From Litsea cubeba (taxonomy: Eukaryota; Streptophyta; Magnoliopsida; Laurales; Lauraceae): a DNA stretch of 64,000 nt. The stretch spans positions 12,258,137 through 12,322,136 of the forward strand of contig CM022955.1 of NCBI GenBank assembly GCA_012931725.1, written 5' to 3'. Under the pieces are notes generated by a model. That model searched no databases. It was not told where the DNA came from and saw only the letters and a program-made list of their open reading frames with translations. Every line of letters begins with the position of its first letter. Positions within the stretch are counted from its first letter, which is position 1. Below are positions 33,445 to 45,400 of the stretch, piece by piece. The position numbers and the translations under genes are program-made.

Positions 33445-34380
33445 CAGTGGTGGACCCAGGATTTTCATTTAGGTGGGGCTAAACTTTTATTCAAGTTTGC
33501 TAACTTTTTTTCACATTAAAATACCAAATGATTGGGCACTTTTCCATGCTCAAATCTCTTGCCTAATTGAAGGGTCTTCCCACTGCCTCTCCCAAATTCA
33601 GGTGATCATCAATTCATTATCATCAAAACAACTAAGATAATATTTCTTTTAATCCTAGGTGTTTAGTTGCCTTGAAATGGTGATTTGGGTGAGCACCCAG
33701 TTACCCAATTTGGGTTCCCAAAGGGATTCTATTTCGACCTAAGAAATTTGGTTGCCTACACTTACCTAACTATAAAAATAATTCCATATAGTTGGTCATG
33801 GACTCATGGCAAAGAAGAAAAATTGCCACTTAAATGTAACTCAAATTATCCAAACATATGAACCCTAAGGCCTAATTTATTTGTGAATTGAAAATTAAAA
33901 TGTGCTCAATGGTGATTTGGTAATCTTTGGACTTGTAGATATGCTTAGATTAGGTGATTTAGGGTTTGGGGGTTTGAATTAAGATTTGGATATTAAGGGT
34001 TTAAAATTAAGATTTGGAGATTAAGGGCTAGAGTGAATAGTATTATACTAATTATGAGGAGGGAGGGAGATTGCTTTATTTAGGGAGATTGCTTTATTTA
34101 GGGTTATTTGGCGAGATAGAGACTAACCATGAGAGTATTGGCGATGAGAAGCTCGATCGGCGCAAAGAGGATCTCGAGTTCTCAGTAGAAAGAAGAGGTC
34201 GAAAGAGAACAACGCAAATAGGATCTGGTACTCTTAGTCACCAAGGTTTTGTAACATGGGGCGATCACAAGGTTTAAAAGTGGGCGACTAATTATTATAT
34301 ACACGTGGGACAAGTAAGGCCATTTAGATTTTTGCAATTTCAAAATCAACCCGGGGCGGATATGCATAGGTTCGCCACTG
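33445..34380. mobile_element. Non-autonomous hAT-like element, 936 bp
   Basis: Starts CAGTGGTGGACCCAGG and ends AGGTTCGCCACTG, inverted over CAGTGG(T/C)G(G/A)AC. Flanks TCTACCTT (33437-33444) and TCTACCTC (34381-34388) agree at 7 of 8 positions. The interior is AT-rich without a transposase. Confidence 0.75.
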
Positions 34381-34388
34381 TCTACCTC

Positions 34389-36990
34389 TTTAATGGCGTC
34401 CACCAAACACATAAAACTGTGACTTGAGGTGTGGACAAGATGCCAAAAGGTGGAAGAAAACTCCTTACTTTCTTTTCCCTTATCCTACACCCAAGTTCCA
34501 CTAGTGTATAAAGCCACAAAACTCCAACAATATTTTACTAAAATAATCCAGTTAACCTAGCAAGAAAAACCCCAAAAACATCTATATTCTTTATAATTGC
34601 CTTTACTTTTAGAGAAAATATTCCCACTGAATTTTAGCTCAGAAAAAATATAGCTTTGTAGATGATAACAATATGTATAAGGCAATAAGTGTTGGAAATC
34701 GTGTGGCCCGCATGCCATGGATCCCACGTTAAATCAAGCATGGTTGTGGTAATCAAAGAAATTAGTATCGTACTTAAATCCAAAGACTTGAACTCCGTCC
34801 TGTTTTGGATATTCAATGGTCCACAAATGTCGGAATGTATTATGGTTAATATTTTTGAACTCCTAGTTTCTTTTTTGAAATGATTTATTGACTATTTTCC
34901 TACTTAGACATGGTTTGCATAATAAGAACCAATTTTCCATTTCAAACCTTATATATATATATATAGGACAAACACCACTCATGAAAAACTAAATTCCAAA
35001 GAAAATTAAAGTAAATTCATTCATGATAACCTTTGTGTTGTGGGTTGTGTAGAACTATAGAACTAAATTAGATAAAAGTAATACAATTGGTAGAGACATT
35101 CCTTTGAATCATAGATTTTGTTCCTTGAAGCTAGCAAGTCAGTTGTGTTGCTCACAGTGTTTTATTTCATAATTTTAGCAATGTTTAATTGAGATTTCTC
35201 GTAGACAGGAGCATCGTCTTTTCTTATTTGTTAATCATTAGACATGAGGCCATTTCTTATATAAGATCGATAGGGCTACAATGCAGCTTCACTACATTAT
35301 AATAGAGTCTGAATCCCCTATTTCGTAGAAATAAGGAGATACTATGATCCAATGCCCATCTTGAAGGCATGATGGGGCTCATCTTTTCAAAATCCCTTCA
35401 ATTCTATCCCAGCAAGAGAAAAGGGATGTCCATCACGTCAGATAGAGTCGAGGTCATCTTACATATTGATCATTAGAAAGGATCTTAGGGCCTATGACGC
35501 TAATATTCTGAAAAGGTGGGCCCCACCACGTATTGAAGATGGAGCGCGAACTATGCGTGGGGCCCACCTATCACCCAATTCAAACTTTACAATGGCAAGG
35601 ACCCCTTTATGGTCAGAAGCCCCAAGGTTTGGCGGGATACAATCGCCTTCTTGTTCAAATATTTTTCGGACCCAGGACCTCGGGTCAAGCCTGGCTTGCA
35701 TGCGCGCATACGGCGCAAAAGGCTTTAAAGTTCTTAAAGAGTAAAGGAGTGAAAACACATATAAAGCCTCTTCAAAAGTTGAACTTGAGCAATGTGGAAT
35801 GTGGGATAACTTGTTTCCATTAGCCTACACTACCCATAGCACTAAAGGACAAAACACCTTTAATTAAGAAAAAACACCTTAAAAAACACATACAAAGCAT
35901 CTTCAAAAGTTGAACTTGAGCAATGTAGAATGGCTTATTTCCAATAGCCTACACTACCCATAGCACTAAAGGACAAAACACCTTTAAGAAAAAACACCTT
36001 AAGAATATTCTGAAACACCAAAACCCAACATAAACACCACAAGCTTGCCATCGCTGCCCACATTTCTACAAGGAGCTATAGTGGAGTATAACCCACTTGA
36101 TTTGACAGTTCAGATGATATCATCTAAAGGATCTGAATCGTTCAAACATGAGAGTGGGCCTCATATTTTTAGGAGTTTCATGTCCTTCGATCTCACTGAC
36201 CTCTAATTGGGGAGGGACCTAAGGGTGAATATATATATTAGTCTACCTGCCCGAAATGTGGTTCTAGGTTCCCAGGGGTCCACCCTTGCAGGAGAGTACT
36301 TGCACTTTCATTTGATCCAATCAACGGATCCTTCTAAGATAACTGAAAATTCTCCTTCATCATTATCTACAATACCATCAGGAATCAGGAAGGTGGAAAC
36401 ATCTCACCCCAAGAAACCAATAAAAAATATTGCAATAGATGACTGAATAAAATATCAAAGTTTCAGTTTCTCTAATGATAAGAACAGGAGACGTGAGGAA
36501 ACGTGAACAATATTGATTTAAATCTGGAGAGAAACGGTTTCAATTTCTCTATAAGCGACTTTATATTTTAGACTCTTTATAGCTGACCCGGATTAAGAAA
36601 CTATGTGGCTAAAGGGCAAGTCAAAATTATTAAGAATATCAATAGATGCGAACTGCCAGTCCTGGTCCCATAGATCTTTTAACTTAATTAAAGAAATCCT
36701 AAGTTAAAAGGAGTGCGTGGAACTCTAGGGTGTAACTCACCTACACCCTGCCCCTCCAGCCATATGGGGCAAGTCTGAGTTTGTTCAACCCGTTTGGTTG
36801 ACCATTTGATTAAAAAAATATGATAATGAATACCAACCGCGGGAAGAAAATGAATTGATATAAAAATTGAGGATACCCGGTGTTACTAAAAGGCATTTAT
36901 TTTTGAACGATTCGAATTTCAATAAATGATATCCACCTAGAGTTCCACTCGTTTTCACTGAGGATTCACAAATCTAACAGTCGGCATGAT
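34389..36990. other. Intergenic region upstream of the phosphatase
   Basis: No gene recognised. Several 60-100 codon open frames (for example 36207-36446) have no recognisable motif. A tandem duplication occupies 35752-36012. GTGGGGCCCACC-type palindromes at 35517-35572 look like transposon remnants. Confidence 0.4.
35752..36012. repeat. Tandem duplication, about 131 bp
   Basis: AAAACACATA(T/C)AAAGC begins at 35752 and again at 35883. Both copies run through TTGAACTTGAGCAATGT and CCTACACTACCCATAGCACT. The second copy has small deletions. Confidence 0.85.
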
Positions 36991-36999
36991 TCTGATTGT

Positions 37000-37186
37000 G
37001 GGAAATCCTAAACTCACCCACATGGTTTGCTGAGCACACCCACCTTTAAAAAAAAAATTACACATGACAAAAATACCCCTCTCCCTCTCCTTCCTTCTCG
37101 GCAACCTCTGCCCGCCATCCCCTCGGTGCTGCCGAAGGGGAGGGAGCGACAGAGACAAAGGGAGGGATAGAGAGAGAGACTGAAGG

Positions 37187-37226
<40 letters not shown>

Positions 37227-37647
37227 GCAGAGGGAGTAAGGGAGAAAGAGGGATATGGCAGGCGGAAGGAGAGGGGCGGGCGGGCAGGGGGAGGGAGGCA
37301 AAAGGAGAAAGGGAGAAAGAGGCCCGGGAGAGGGAGGGCAGGCGGAGAGAGGGAGAAAGAGGGAGAGGGCAGGCGAGGAGAGGGGAGATGGAGAGGGTGG
37401 AGGGCGGACAGGGAGATGGGGTAGAGGGAGGTAGGTAAAGAGGGCGGGCGGGAGAGAAAGGAGATGGAGATGGAGCGGGCAGCGGGCGTGGGTGAGGGCA
37501 GGCGGGCGGTGGGCGGACAATTACGGCGGCAGGCGGTGTAAGAGGGAGAGGATCGAAAAGAGAGAAGAGAGGAAATGAGGATATTTTAGGTATTTTTGGG
37601 AATGTGGGTGGGCTCAGCCAAATAGGTGGGTGCATTTAGAATTTGCC
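37000..37647. mobile_element. Small MULE, 648 bp, just upstream of the phosphatase gene
   Basis: Ends GGGAAATCCTAAACTCACCC and (complement) GGCAAATTCTAAATGCACCC form imperfect inverted repeats of about 42 bp. Flanks 36991-36999 and 37648-37656 are both TCTGATTGT. The same family occurs at 58872-60022. The interior is strongly purine-skewed with a 36-G run at 37188-37223; the proline-rich minus-strand frames here are an artefact of that skew. Confidence 0.88.
37188..37223 (+). repeat. Run of 36 consecutive G
   Basis: Uninterrupted G tract in a GA-rich region of the small MULE, about 790 bases upstream of the phosphatase start codon. It could form G-quadruplexes, and its length is uncertain because such runs are error-prone in sequencing. 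Confidence 0.8.
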
Positions 37648-37928
37648 TCTGATTGTTGTCAACTTGTCTTCATTATTTTTATGTCAGTGGGTCCTACTGA
37701 TGAATAAATTTCAGTGGATACAGCTGGGTGGGACAGCTGAGTCCCACCCATGCAAAACGAGTAACAGAACTTACATGTAATAACCGCCTGAGCGTCTAAA
37801 AGCATCGAAGCATATCTGATAGCTAGACGTGACGATATTCACGGCGACACTCCATCGACTAATCCGCAAATGACAACCCACAGATGCCTTCCATGTTTCT
37901 ATCTCAATCTCTTCTCTTTAATACGAAA

Positions 37929-37937
37929 TATATATAA
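37929..37937 (+). promoter_or_regulatory. Probable TATA box of the phosphatase gene
   Basis: TATATATAA lies 75 bases upstream of the ATG at 38012, which would place transcription start near 37960 with a 5' leader of about 50 bases. The nearest transposon edge is 37647. Confidence 0.55.
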
Positions 37938-38011
37938 CTCAAAGCACAAACCAACCCAGAATTCAAAATCTTCTCTAGACCTTCTCACCATTTTCTCAGA
38001 TTGACTCATCA

Positions 38012-38316
38012 ATGAAAGAGTGCAATCTTTCATGGGTTTTCTTGATATCCTTCTTCTTCCTCATCTTTGATCCATCTTCTTCCCATTTACTTAACTCAAC
38101 TGCTGAATACCATCATGGACACACGGCGATATCGGATTTTCGGGTCATAAACAGAAGAGAACTTGGTGACTGTCCTGACCTAAATCCGTATCTTGAAATT
38201 AATATCAGCTCAAATTCAACACTTTCAAATGAGGAGTATGTGACAGTTACTGTAAGTGGGGTACTGCTTCCTGCAGAATCTGATTGGATCGGGATGATCT
38301 CACCTTCTCATTCGGA
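38012..38316 (+). CDS. PAP27: PAP exon 1
   Basis: Signal peptide MKECNLSWVFLISFFFLIF, then mature N-terminus to SPSHS plus two bases. Donor GTAAGT; a split Asp codon (GA|T) is completed by exon 2, giving the family's SHSDVS. Confidence 0.92.
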
Positions 38317-39429
38317 GTAAGTAATGAAAGATCATAACACCATTTGAATGAGATAAAGAAGTCTTTTGCTGTTGTTGTTGATGATGTTTTTATTTCTTTC
38401 TTTCTCCTCTGTTGGTTGCTTACGACGTCTTTCATGGTTTTTGGACATGGACAGTGTTTCCAACTGCCCTCAGAATGCTTGGCTCTATTTTCAGACTGGG
38501 GACACGAGCAAGCTTCCACTTCTCTGCCATTATCCTGTCAAGGTATGTCCCTTTTTTTACATTTTTCTAAAGAAATCTTAATTATAATTTTAAGGAACTA
38601 TGCAATTATTTAGTGGAATACAGGGTAGCTATGGCTACGCTAAAAATCTTCTAGTCTATAAAATTCTATGTACCTTATTGTGCTAAAAAAAAGACCAAGC
38701 TTTTTTTTTTTTTTTTTTTAATGAAGAGGAATCCGTGGACCTCGTTACTGTTGATCATTGGTAATATCCCCGATACACAAAACACCACCCACTAGAAGAT
38801 TTGGCCACTATTAACCCGATCTCAGACTATATCATCAATTTGGATTGGATAGACACCCGTTATAGAGATCCAAAATTCTCGACTAGAGATCAATTTCATG
38901 GGTTTCACTCCCCACGATTGGAAGGTGGGGAGGGAGTAAAATTTGGCGCTTCCCAGATAAAATAGTACTTTCTCAGGTCTTTCTTCCCCTCACAATATTC
39001 ATGTGCATCATTCCCTCACAATATTTATATATACTAAAATTCTCTTTATTTAAGTTCCTACATCCATTACAAAAGTTCTTGCATATATACCGTTCATCTT
39101 CTCCATCGTGGTCTTCATTCTTCTGTGTTAATACATCTATAAGTGCCCTCTCCCCCCTTCTTATCCATTAATTTTTAGTTTTGATTTATCTATAAAATTG
39201 TAAAACCCAATTGGATTCTCAATTTTTTTGAATATGGATCCTTAGTCATTGAAAGTGCGATCTTTTGCTAATAAATTTTGAACTCTTTATTTGTATAAGG
39301 TTTTGAAATAGAGCCTCCTCCCATTGACACCTCACCACGATGTGTCCACCAACCATTACAATCTATCACCTCCCCACTATAAGGGGTCATTTGTTAATTT
39401 CACATGTGATGTGAAAATGCTTTATATAA

Positions 39430-39465
<36 letters not shown>

Positions 39466-42400
39466 CTCACATGTGACTCATTATGCAAATGAATTACATG
39501 TGACTCATTGTTTGTCATTTTCACACATCTTCAAATGTGAATGTGATTGCATCTAACGGTTACATATTTTTCACAGTTATTCACAAATTTTAAAAAACCC
39601 ATGATGAATAAAGTGATGAGATTTGACCCAAAAACCATTGTTGACCTTCTAAAGAAGATTAATGGGTTGTAGAATTGGACCATTAGCCCTCTGGGATTTT
39701 TTGCAAATACCTCATAATTCATAAAGGATCAACGGTTGAAATTTGAACAACTAAATGTTGTTGGCCGTACAACGTCTATGGTTCAGATCTTGCATTAGAT
39801 CCATCCAACGAGTGATATTCATTTCAAAGCTATTTCATGATCCATGTTGAATCAACATTTGAAATTTGGATACAGAACTAGAAATGACATTTTGAAGAGG
39901 ATTAATGGTCTGGATTGTGAAAATGGTCCACACAAGTCTAGGAATGATGATCTAATGGTTCTGGGCGTTTTCATCAATATCGCACAATCTATAATGATCC
40001 AACGGCTGAAATTTCATAGCATAGCTGTTCTTATCCTCCCTAACATGATTTAGAGGCCGTTCTTATCCAAACAATAGCTGAAATTTCAAATGGTTTGGAT
40101 CACAATTTAGAGGCCCACATTAATAATATAAAAAAATGAAAAAGATATCCTGGGCGGGTGGGCACTGTAGCACCACCGAAACTGGGGCATGGTGTAAAGG
40201 TTTCACACCTCTGTGCTGCCTCTTCTGCACATCAAAAACACATGTGATTGACACACATAGTTTGTAAATGTTGTAAACCAAATAAATGGTATGAATCCAT
40301 TTCACATGTGGGATGTTTATATATGTAAATGGGGAGAAACTAACCACCCCTAACCCGAACCCGATCCCGGCCCATCCCGCTTTGGGTCGGACTTGGATAT
40401 GTAATTAGGGCCCGATTAATAACTGGGTTGGACTTGGATTAAGTGATAAAAAGCCCAAAGCCTAGCCCATTCAAGAAAAAGAAAAGCATCTTCATTAATG
40501 TGAGACTTATATTGAATTGCAAACAAATACAAAAAAGATAAAAGTTCTAAGAAAACATGTAGCCATAACCAACGAAAGGAAGGGTGATCAAATTAGATTG
40601 ATTTTACCCCAAATGTAGCCTACCTTTTTAATGAAACCGAGAGGTTAGATTCTAACAAAACCTGAGTTCTTTATGATTTGTTGCAGGGCCAGTACATGAC
40701 CACAGACCCTGCCTATCTGAAATGTGAGAAACAGGAATGTAAGAAATATGTAAAGGGTGCCTGCGTCGTAACAACATGCAGTGGCTCTTTAACTTTCCAT
40801 GTCATTAATATTAGAACAGACATCGAATTCGTTTACTTTGCTGGTGGGTTTCAGACCCCTTGCATTTTGAAGAGATCAAGCCCAGTGAGCTTTGCTAATC
40901 CTCAGATGCCTTTGTACGGCCACCTCTCAAGTGTAGACTCAACCGGAAAATCAGTAAGTACTCCCAGTTTGAAAATACTTGTACACTGTTGTATATTCGT
41001 CGTATAAATAAGCACGAGTAAATGAATACTATACTTGCACACAAAGGGATTGGTCACCATTTTGTGGGAACCGGACCTGTAAGGACGGTCTTCAGTGTCT
41101 TACGGTGAGGACCACCGAATGGGACCCACTGTTCTTGGGACAGAGGGTGAGCGAAAGATCATAGTGGGGCCAACCTAGATATCCCTGGACTTGATTGGGC
41201 TTAAAAACTGAGCGCAATGGATCGGTAGACAGTTTGTCTGCTCTACTGCAGCCCAGATCAAACCTATAACACACACGCATACACACAAGTATGTATTTTG
41301 TGCAACTTTTTTACATGTTTATTTAGCCACAAGTAAACTTGTTGTAGATGAAATTAACTTGGGTAAGTGGAGATAACAAGCCACAGCAAGTACAATATGC
41401 TGGTGGGAAATCTGGGACATCAATGGTTACTACATTTACACAAGACGATATGTGCGGTGAGCTTCTTCCCTTTCATGTATAATATTGTATTTTCTTTTCT
41501 TTTCTTTTCTACTGAGACCCTTGAAGTGGATGGCATGACACGCTATCAACTGTCTGAGCATAGTTCTTCCTTTCTGTCTTATTTCCCAATATGCTAGAAG
41601 TATTCAGACTGCCATTGTTGGTAAGCAATTTACTGTGTGAGAGAGATTCTGTGTATAATGTATTCAGAAGTCCAAACAACAAAAGCCCTTCGGGGGTCGT
41701 TTGTTTGTAAATTTACATATGTAATTGTATATATACAAGTCTGCAAATGAAGTGTGAAAATTGGGTCATTTTCAGCCCAAAATTTTCACATTAGGTTAAA
41801 ACAAGTTCAAACCTCTCACCTCAAAAGGCAATAGTACAAGTCTCATTTCATTTGCTTCTACATGGGTCGCAGGATCAAAATCTCCATTGACTGCCTTCTT
41901 TTTTTATAAGTACTATATATTGGCCCCAAAAATTTTAACTCGAAGCATTTAAGTTTTTTTATTGAACTAATAAAATGCAGGATGTTTAGTTTTATATCTT
42001 AAATTCTCATAAAATTCGAGAAATATAAAAAATAAATAAATAAATAATCTCATAGATCATTTTATGCACTTATGTGGGCTACCTATTGATTGTTCAAATA
42101 GTTAAATATTCTCATATAAATGTTAAACCCCAAGACGTGAAATCTCATATCTTATATCCTCAAATATAAAGATACACGTGAAAAACGCAAAAATTATCTA
42201 AACCCCACTTTCTAATTATTTGTATTGTTTTATGCCCCATGTTCATAATCCAAACAGTTCAATATTCTCAAAGATATAATAGACCCAAATTAGGAGGAGA
42301 GAACCAAGAGGATTAGCAGAGGATTGGAACTGTTAAGTTTTAAAAACTCAGACTAGAAGGGCTAGCTCTGCCTTCAAGTTGAGTCAAGTCAGTTGAGTCA

Positions 42401-45400
42401 TATGCAATCCGCCCGTTGGATCGAGTCGCCCTCAGGCCCATAAATCTTGCCAAATAAGCCCTTTACAAGGGGGACTTTGCTGACTCGGCCATTCACATAT
42501 AAGAAGGGGATTTAGCCCATTATTAAACTCGGTCATGATTGAGTCCAAGTTGAGTTGGTCAAGTTGACTTAGACTCTGCTGAGTTTCAAAACAATGGTTG
42601 GATAAGTTGAGAGTTTGTTTTCTTGAGTTAATACAGGGTGAAAGTATAAATGGTGCAATACACAAGGTGATATATTTCAACAATACACACAAGACTACAT
42701 ATCCAGGCCTCATGCAGGTACCAGGTCCAGGGATATCCAGGCCTCATACAGGTACCAGGTCCAGGGCCCTGGACCAAAATTCCACTTGGGCTTCAAAAAT
42801 AGACCCAAGCCTGTAAATCCCAGCCTGAATTGCATTTTCATGTGGGTCAGAACATGTGAACCCGAGTTAGCCTCACCCATGATATAGCTCTACCTATGGT
42901 CAATAGGAAACTAAACCTGGGTTTTTTTTTTTTTGGAATACCTTTTTCTCTCAAGTATTGTTGTGTGTGGATTGTGGAAACATGTGCAGGTTCAAAAATA
43001 GTGCCAAGTCCTGCAATGGATTTCGGGTGGCATGATCCTGGATACATTCACTCAGCTGTGATGACAGACCTCAAGCCATCAAGTACCTATTCCTATAGAT
43101 ATGGAAGGTTTGTTCTTTCCTTTTTATAACCTTTGCACTGAATAGCTAACTTGTTGAACTCCAAGGACTCGTTTGTGCAACGAAACGAATAGAAAATTTA
43201 TTGCTAAAGTTGATTTTGAGCTACAATTAAGTACCTTCAAAATTTAATACCTTCAAAATTAAATATAAAAATGACCAACTAAAGTTGATTTTGAACTACA
43301 ATTTACGATATTAAAGATTTGTATGTTGAGTTCCGGATCCATGTGCCTTAACTTGTATAGATCTAGAACCAAAACCGTTTATCTATCGAAACATAAATTG
43401 GGTTCCGGATCTAGGCCTGTTTATGAATTGGAACCTAAAACAGGTTTCAATCTTGATTTTTTATGAGTAGGAACCTCCAAATAATCGAAGAATCGGATAC
43501 CCATTTAAATTCCTAGCTATTCATAACCAATTGAATTTGAAAAAAAAAAAAAAAAATCAATTGTTACATTTAGAGACCAAAACACAAAAAAGACAAGATC
43601 TAAGATGACCCCCACCCTCTCCTCTCCTCTTCACGCAAGATGTACTTGCATATCTAATATATGTATCAATTTCTTTAACTATGGGCGAGTGAGCTAAGAT
43701 GAAATTTGATGATGCAGCGGTTCGGTTGGATGGAGTGAACAGATCAAATTCAAGACCCCACCTGCTGGAGGGTCAGATGAGCTCAGATTTCTTGCATTTG
43801 GGGATATGGGAAAGGCCCCACGTGACCCATCTGCAGAACACTACATTCAGGTAATCAACATAATAAAATCTTAACCCCTATATATGATAAGCATGCATAA
43901 TGCTTATATACATCACAAATTCATGATCTGATGTGTAACAAATGTCTTTCTTTGACATCATAATTTCTATTTTATAAACCTACAAGTGTGGCATGTTTGG
44001 GTGGTTTGTGTAATAGGCATATACAAAAATAAGGACCATTGATAATTATTAATTAAAATATTTTATAAAATAAAAATAGATGGGCTGGGTCCATTGGCTG
44101 GTCAACCTTGGGGACCATGGGCTTGTCCTGCGTCATGCAACCTTTTTCCGAAAAAAAAGAAAAAAATTGAGATAAGTTTTGAGGAAAATGTATTTCATTT
44201 TTGTCAAAATGGCAGATTGATAATGTATTGAAAGCAGAAATATAAAGAAAGTGGTAAATTATAGGGGGCATTCGGCGACGGGTCCTGAACATTTCACTTT
44301 ATGGCCTTAGATCCACAAAAAAAAAGTCATAGAGTCAAAGGTCCCTCCCACACTTTCTCATACCTAAAATGTCTAATTTACCCTTTTTTTAAATCATAAC
44401 CCATGATTGGTGGGATATCCCTTTAATAATGGCCAACTAACATTTAATTGCCCACGATTAATGGAATCCCAGATTTTCAAATAAATTCTAAAAACACACA
44501 AATAAATTTGAAAATAACGAAAATAAATTTTAAAAAATGAAATAATTTCAAAATATACAATAAGTTAAAAAAAAGCAATATATAATCAAATAACACAAAT
44601 AAATTTAAAAAGATGCAAATAAGTTTCAAAATATCCAAATAAATTTTAGAAAATATAAATAAATTTCAAAAGACTCAAATAAATCTCAAAAGATCCAAAG
44701 AAAATTTTGAAAAATATAAATAAATTTAAAATAACGAAAATAAATTTTAAAAAATGCAATAATTTCAAAAAACGCAATAAATTTGAAAAGATACAAATAA
44801 ATTTCAAAAGACGCAAATAAATTTTGAAAAACGCATATAGATTTAAAAAAACGTAAATAAATTTGTGAAAAAACTCAAATAAATTTTGAAAAAAAACTCA
44901 AATAAAGTTACCAAAAAAGAAAGAAATATGACAGAAAACAGATAAATTTGAACAACACTCAGATAAATATGACAGAAAACAGATAAATTTACCACAAACT
45001 AAGATAAATTTTGAAAAAAACTTAGATAAATTTGATAAAAATTCAGATAAATTTGATAAAAACTCAGATAAATTTGATAAAGCAGATAAATTTCACAAAA
45101 ACACAGATAAACCCGAGCCTCGCTGCCATTCTTCTCCGGTAACATCAACGGCGATGGTGGACTCTTCCTTCCTGGCCTCTGTTCAGGCAATTGCAAAGGT
45201 TTCCTGTGAGGGGATGCTGCAGACACCATGCAAAGTGAAGATCATAATGCTTCATTCCCTTGCCTTTGCTGTTGACCACAGTCTGCACAGTCTGCACTGC
45301 ATCGAAAAATGAGTATAATATTTACATGGAATCGATATGGCATGAAATATAATGAAAACCCCATCATTGCCTGAATCAATCTTCTCCAAACCCAGAACTC

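Noticed and set aside
36955..37635. 226- and 168-codon proline/serine-rich frames, minus strand
   Set aside because: Translation of the GA-rich, poly-G interior of a small MULE; low complexity and crosses the element boundary.
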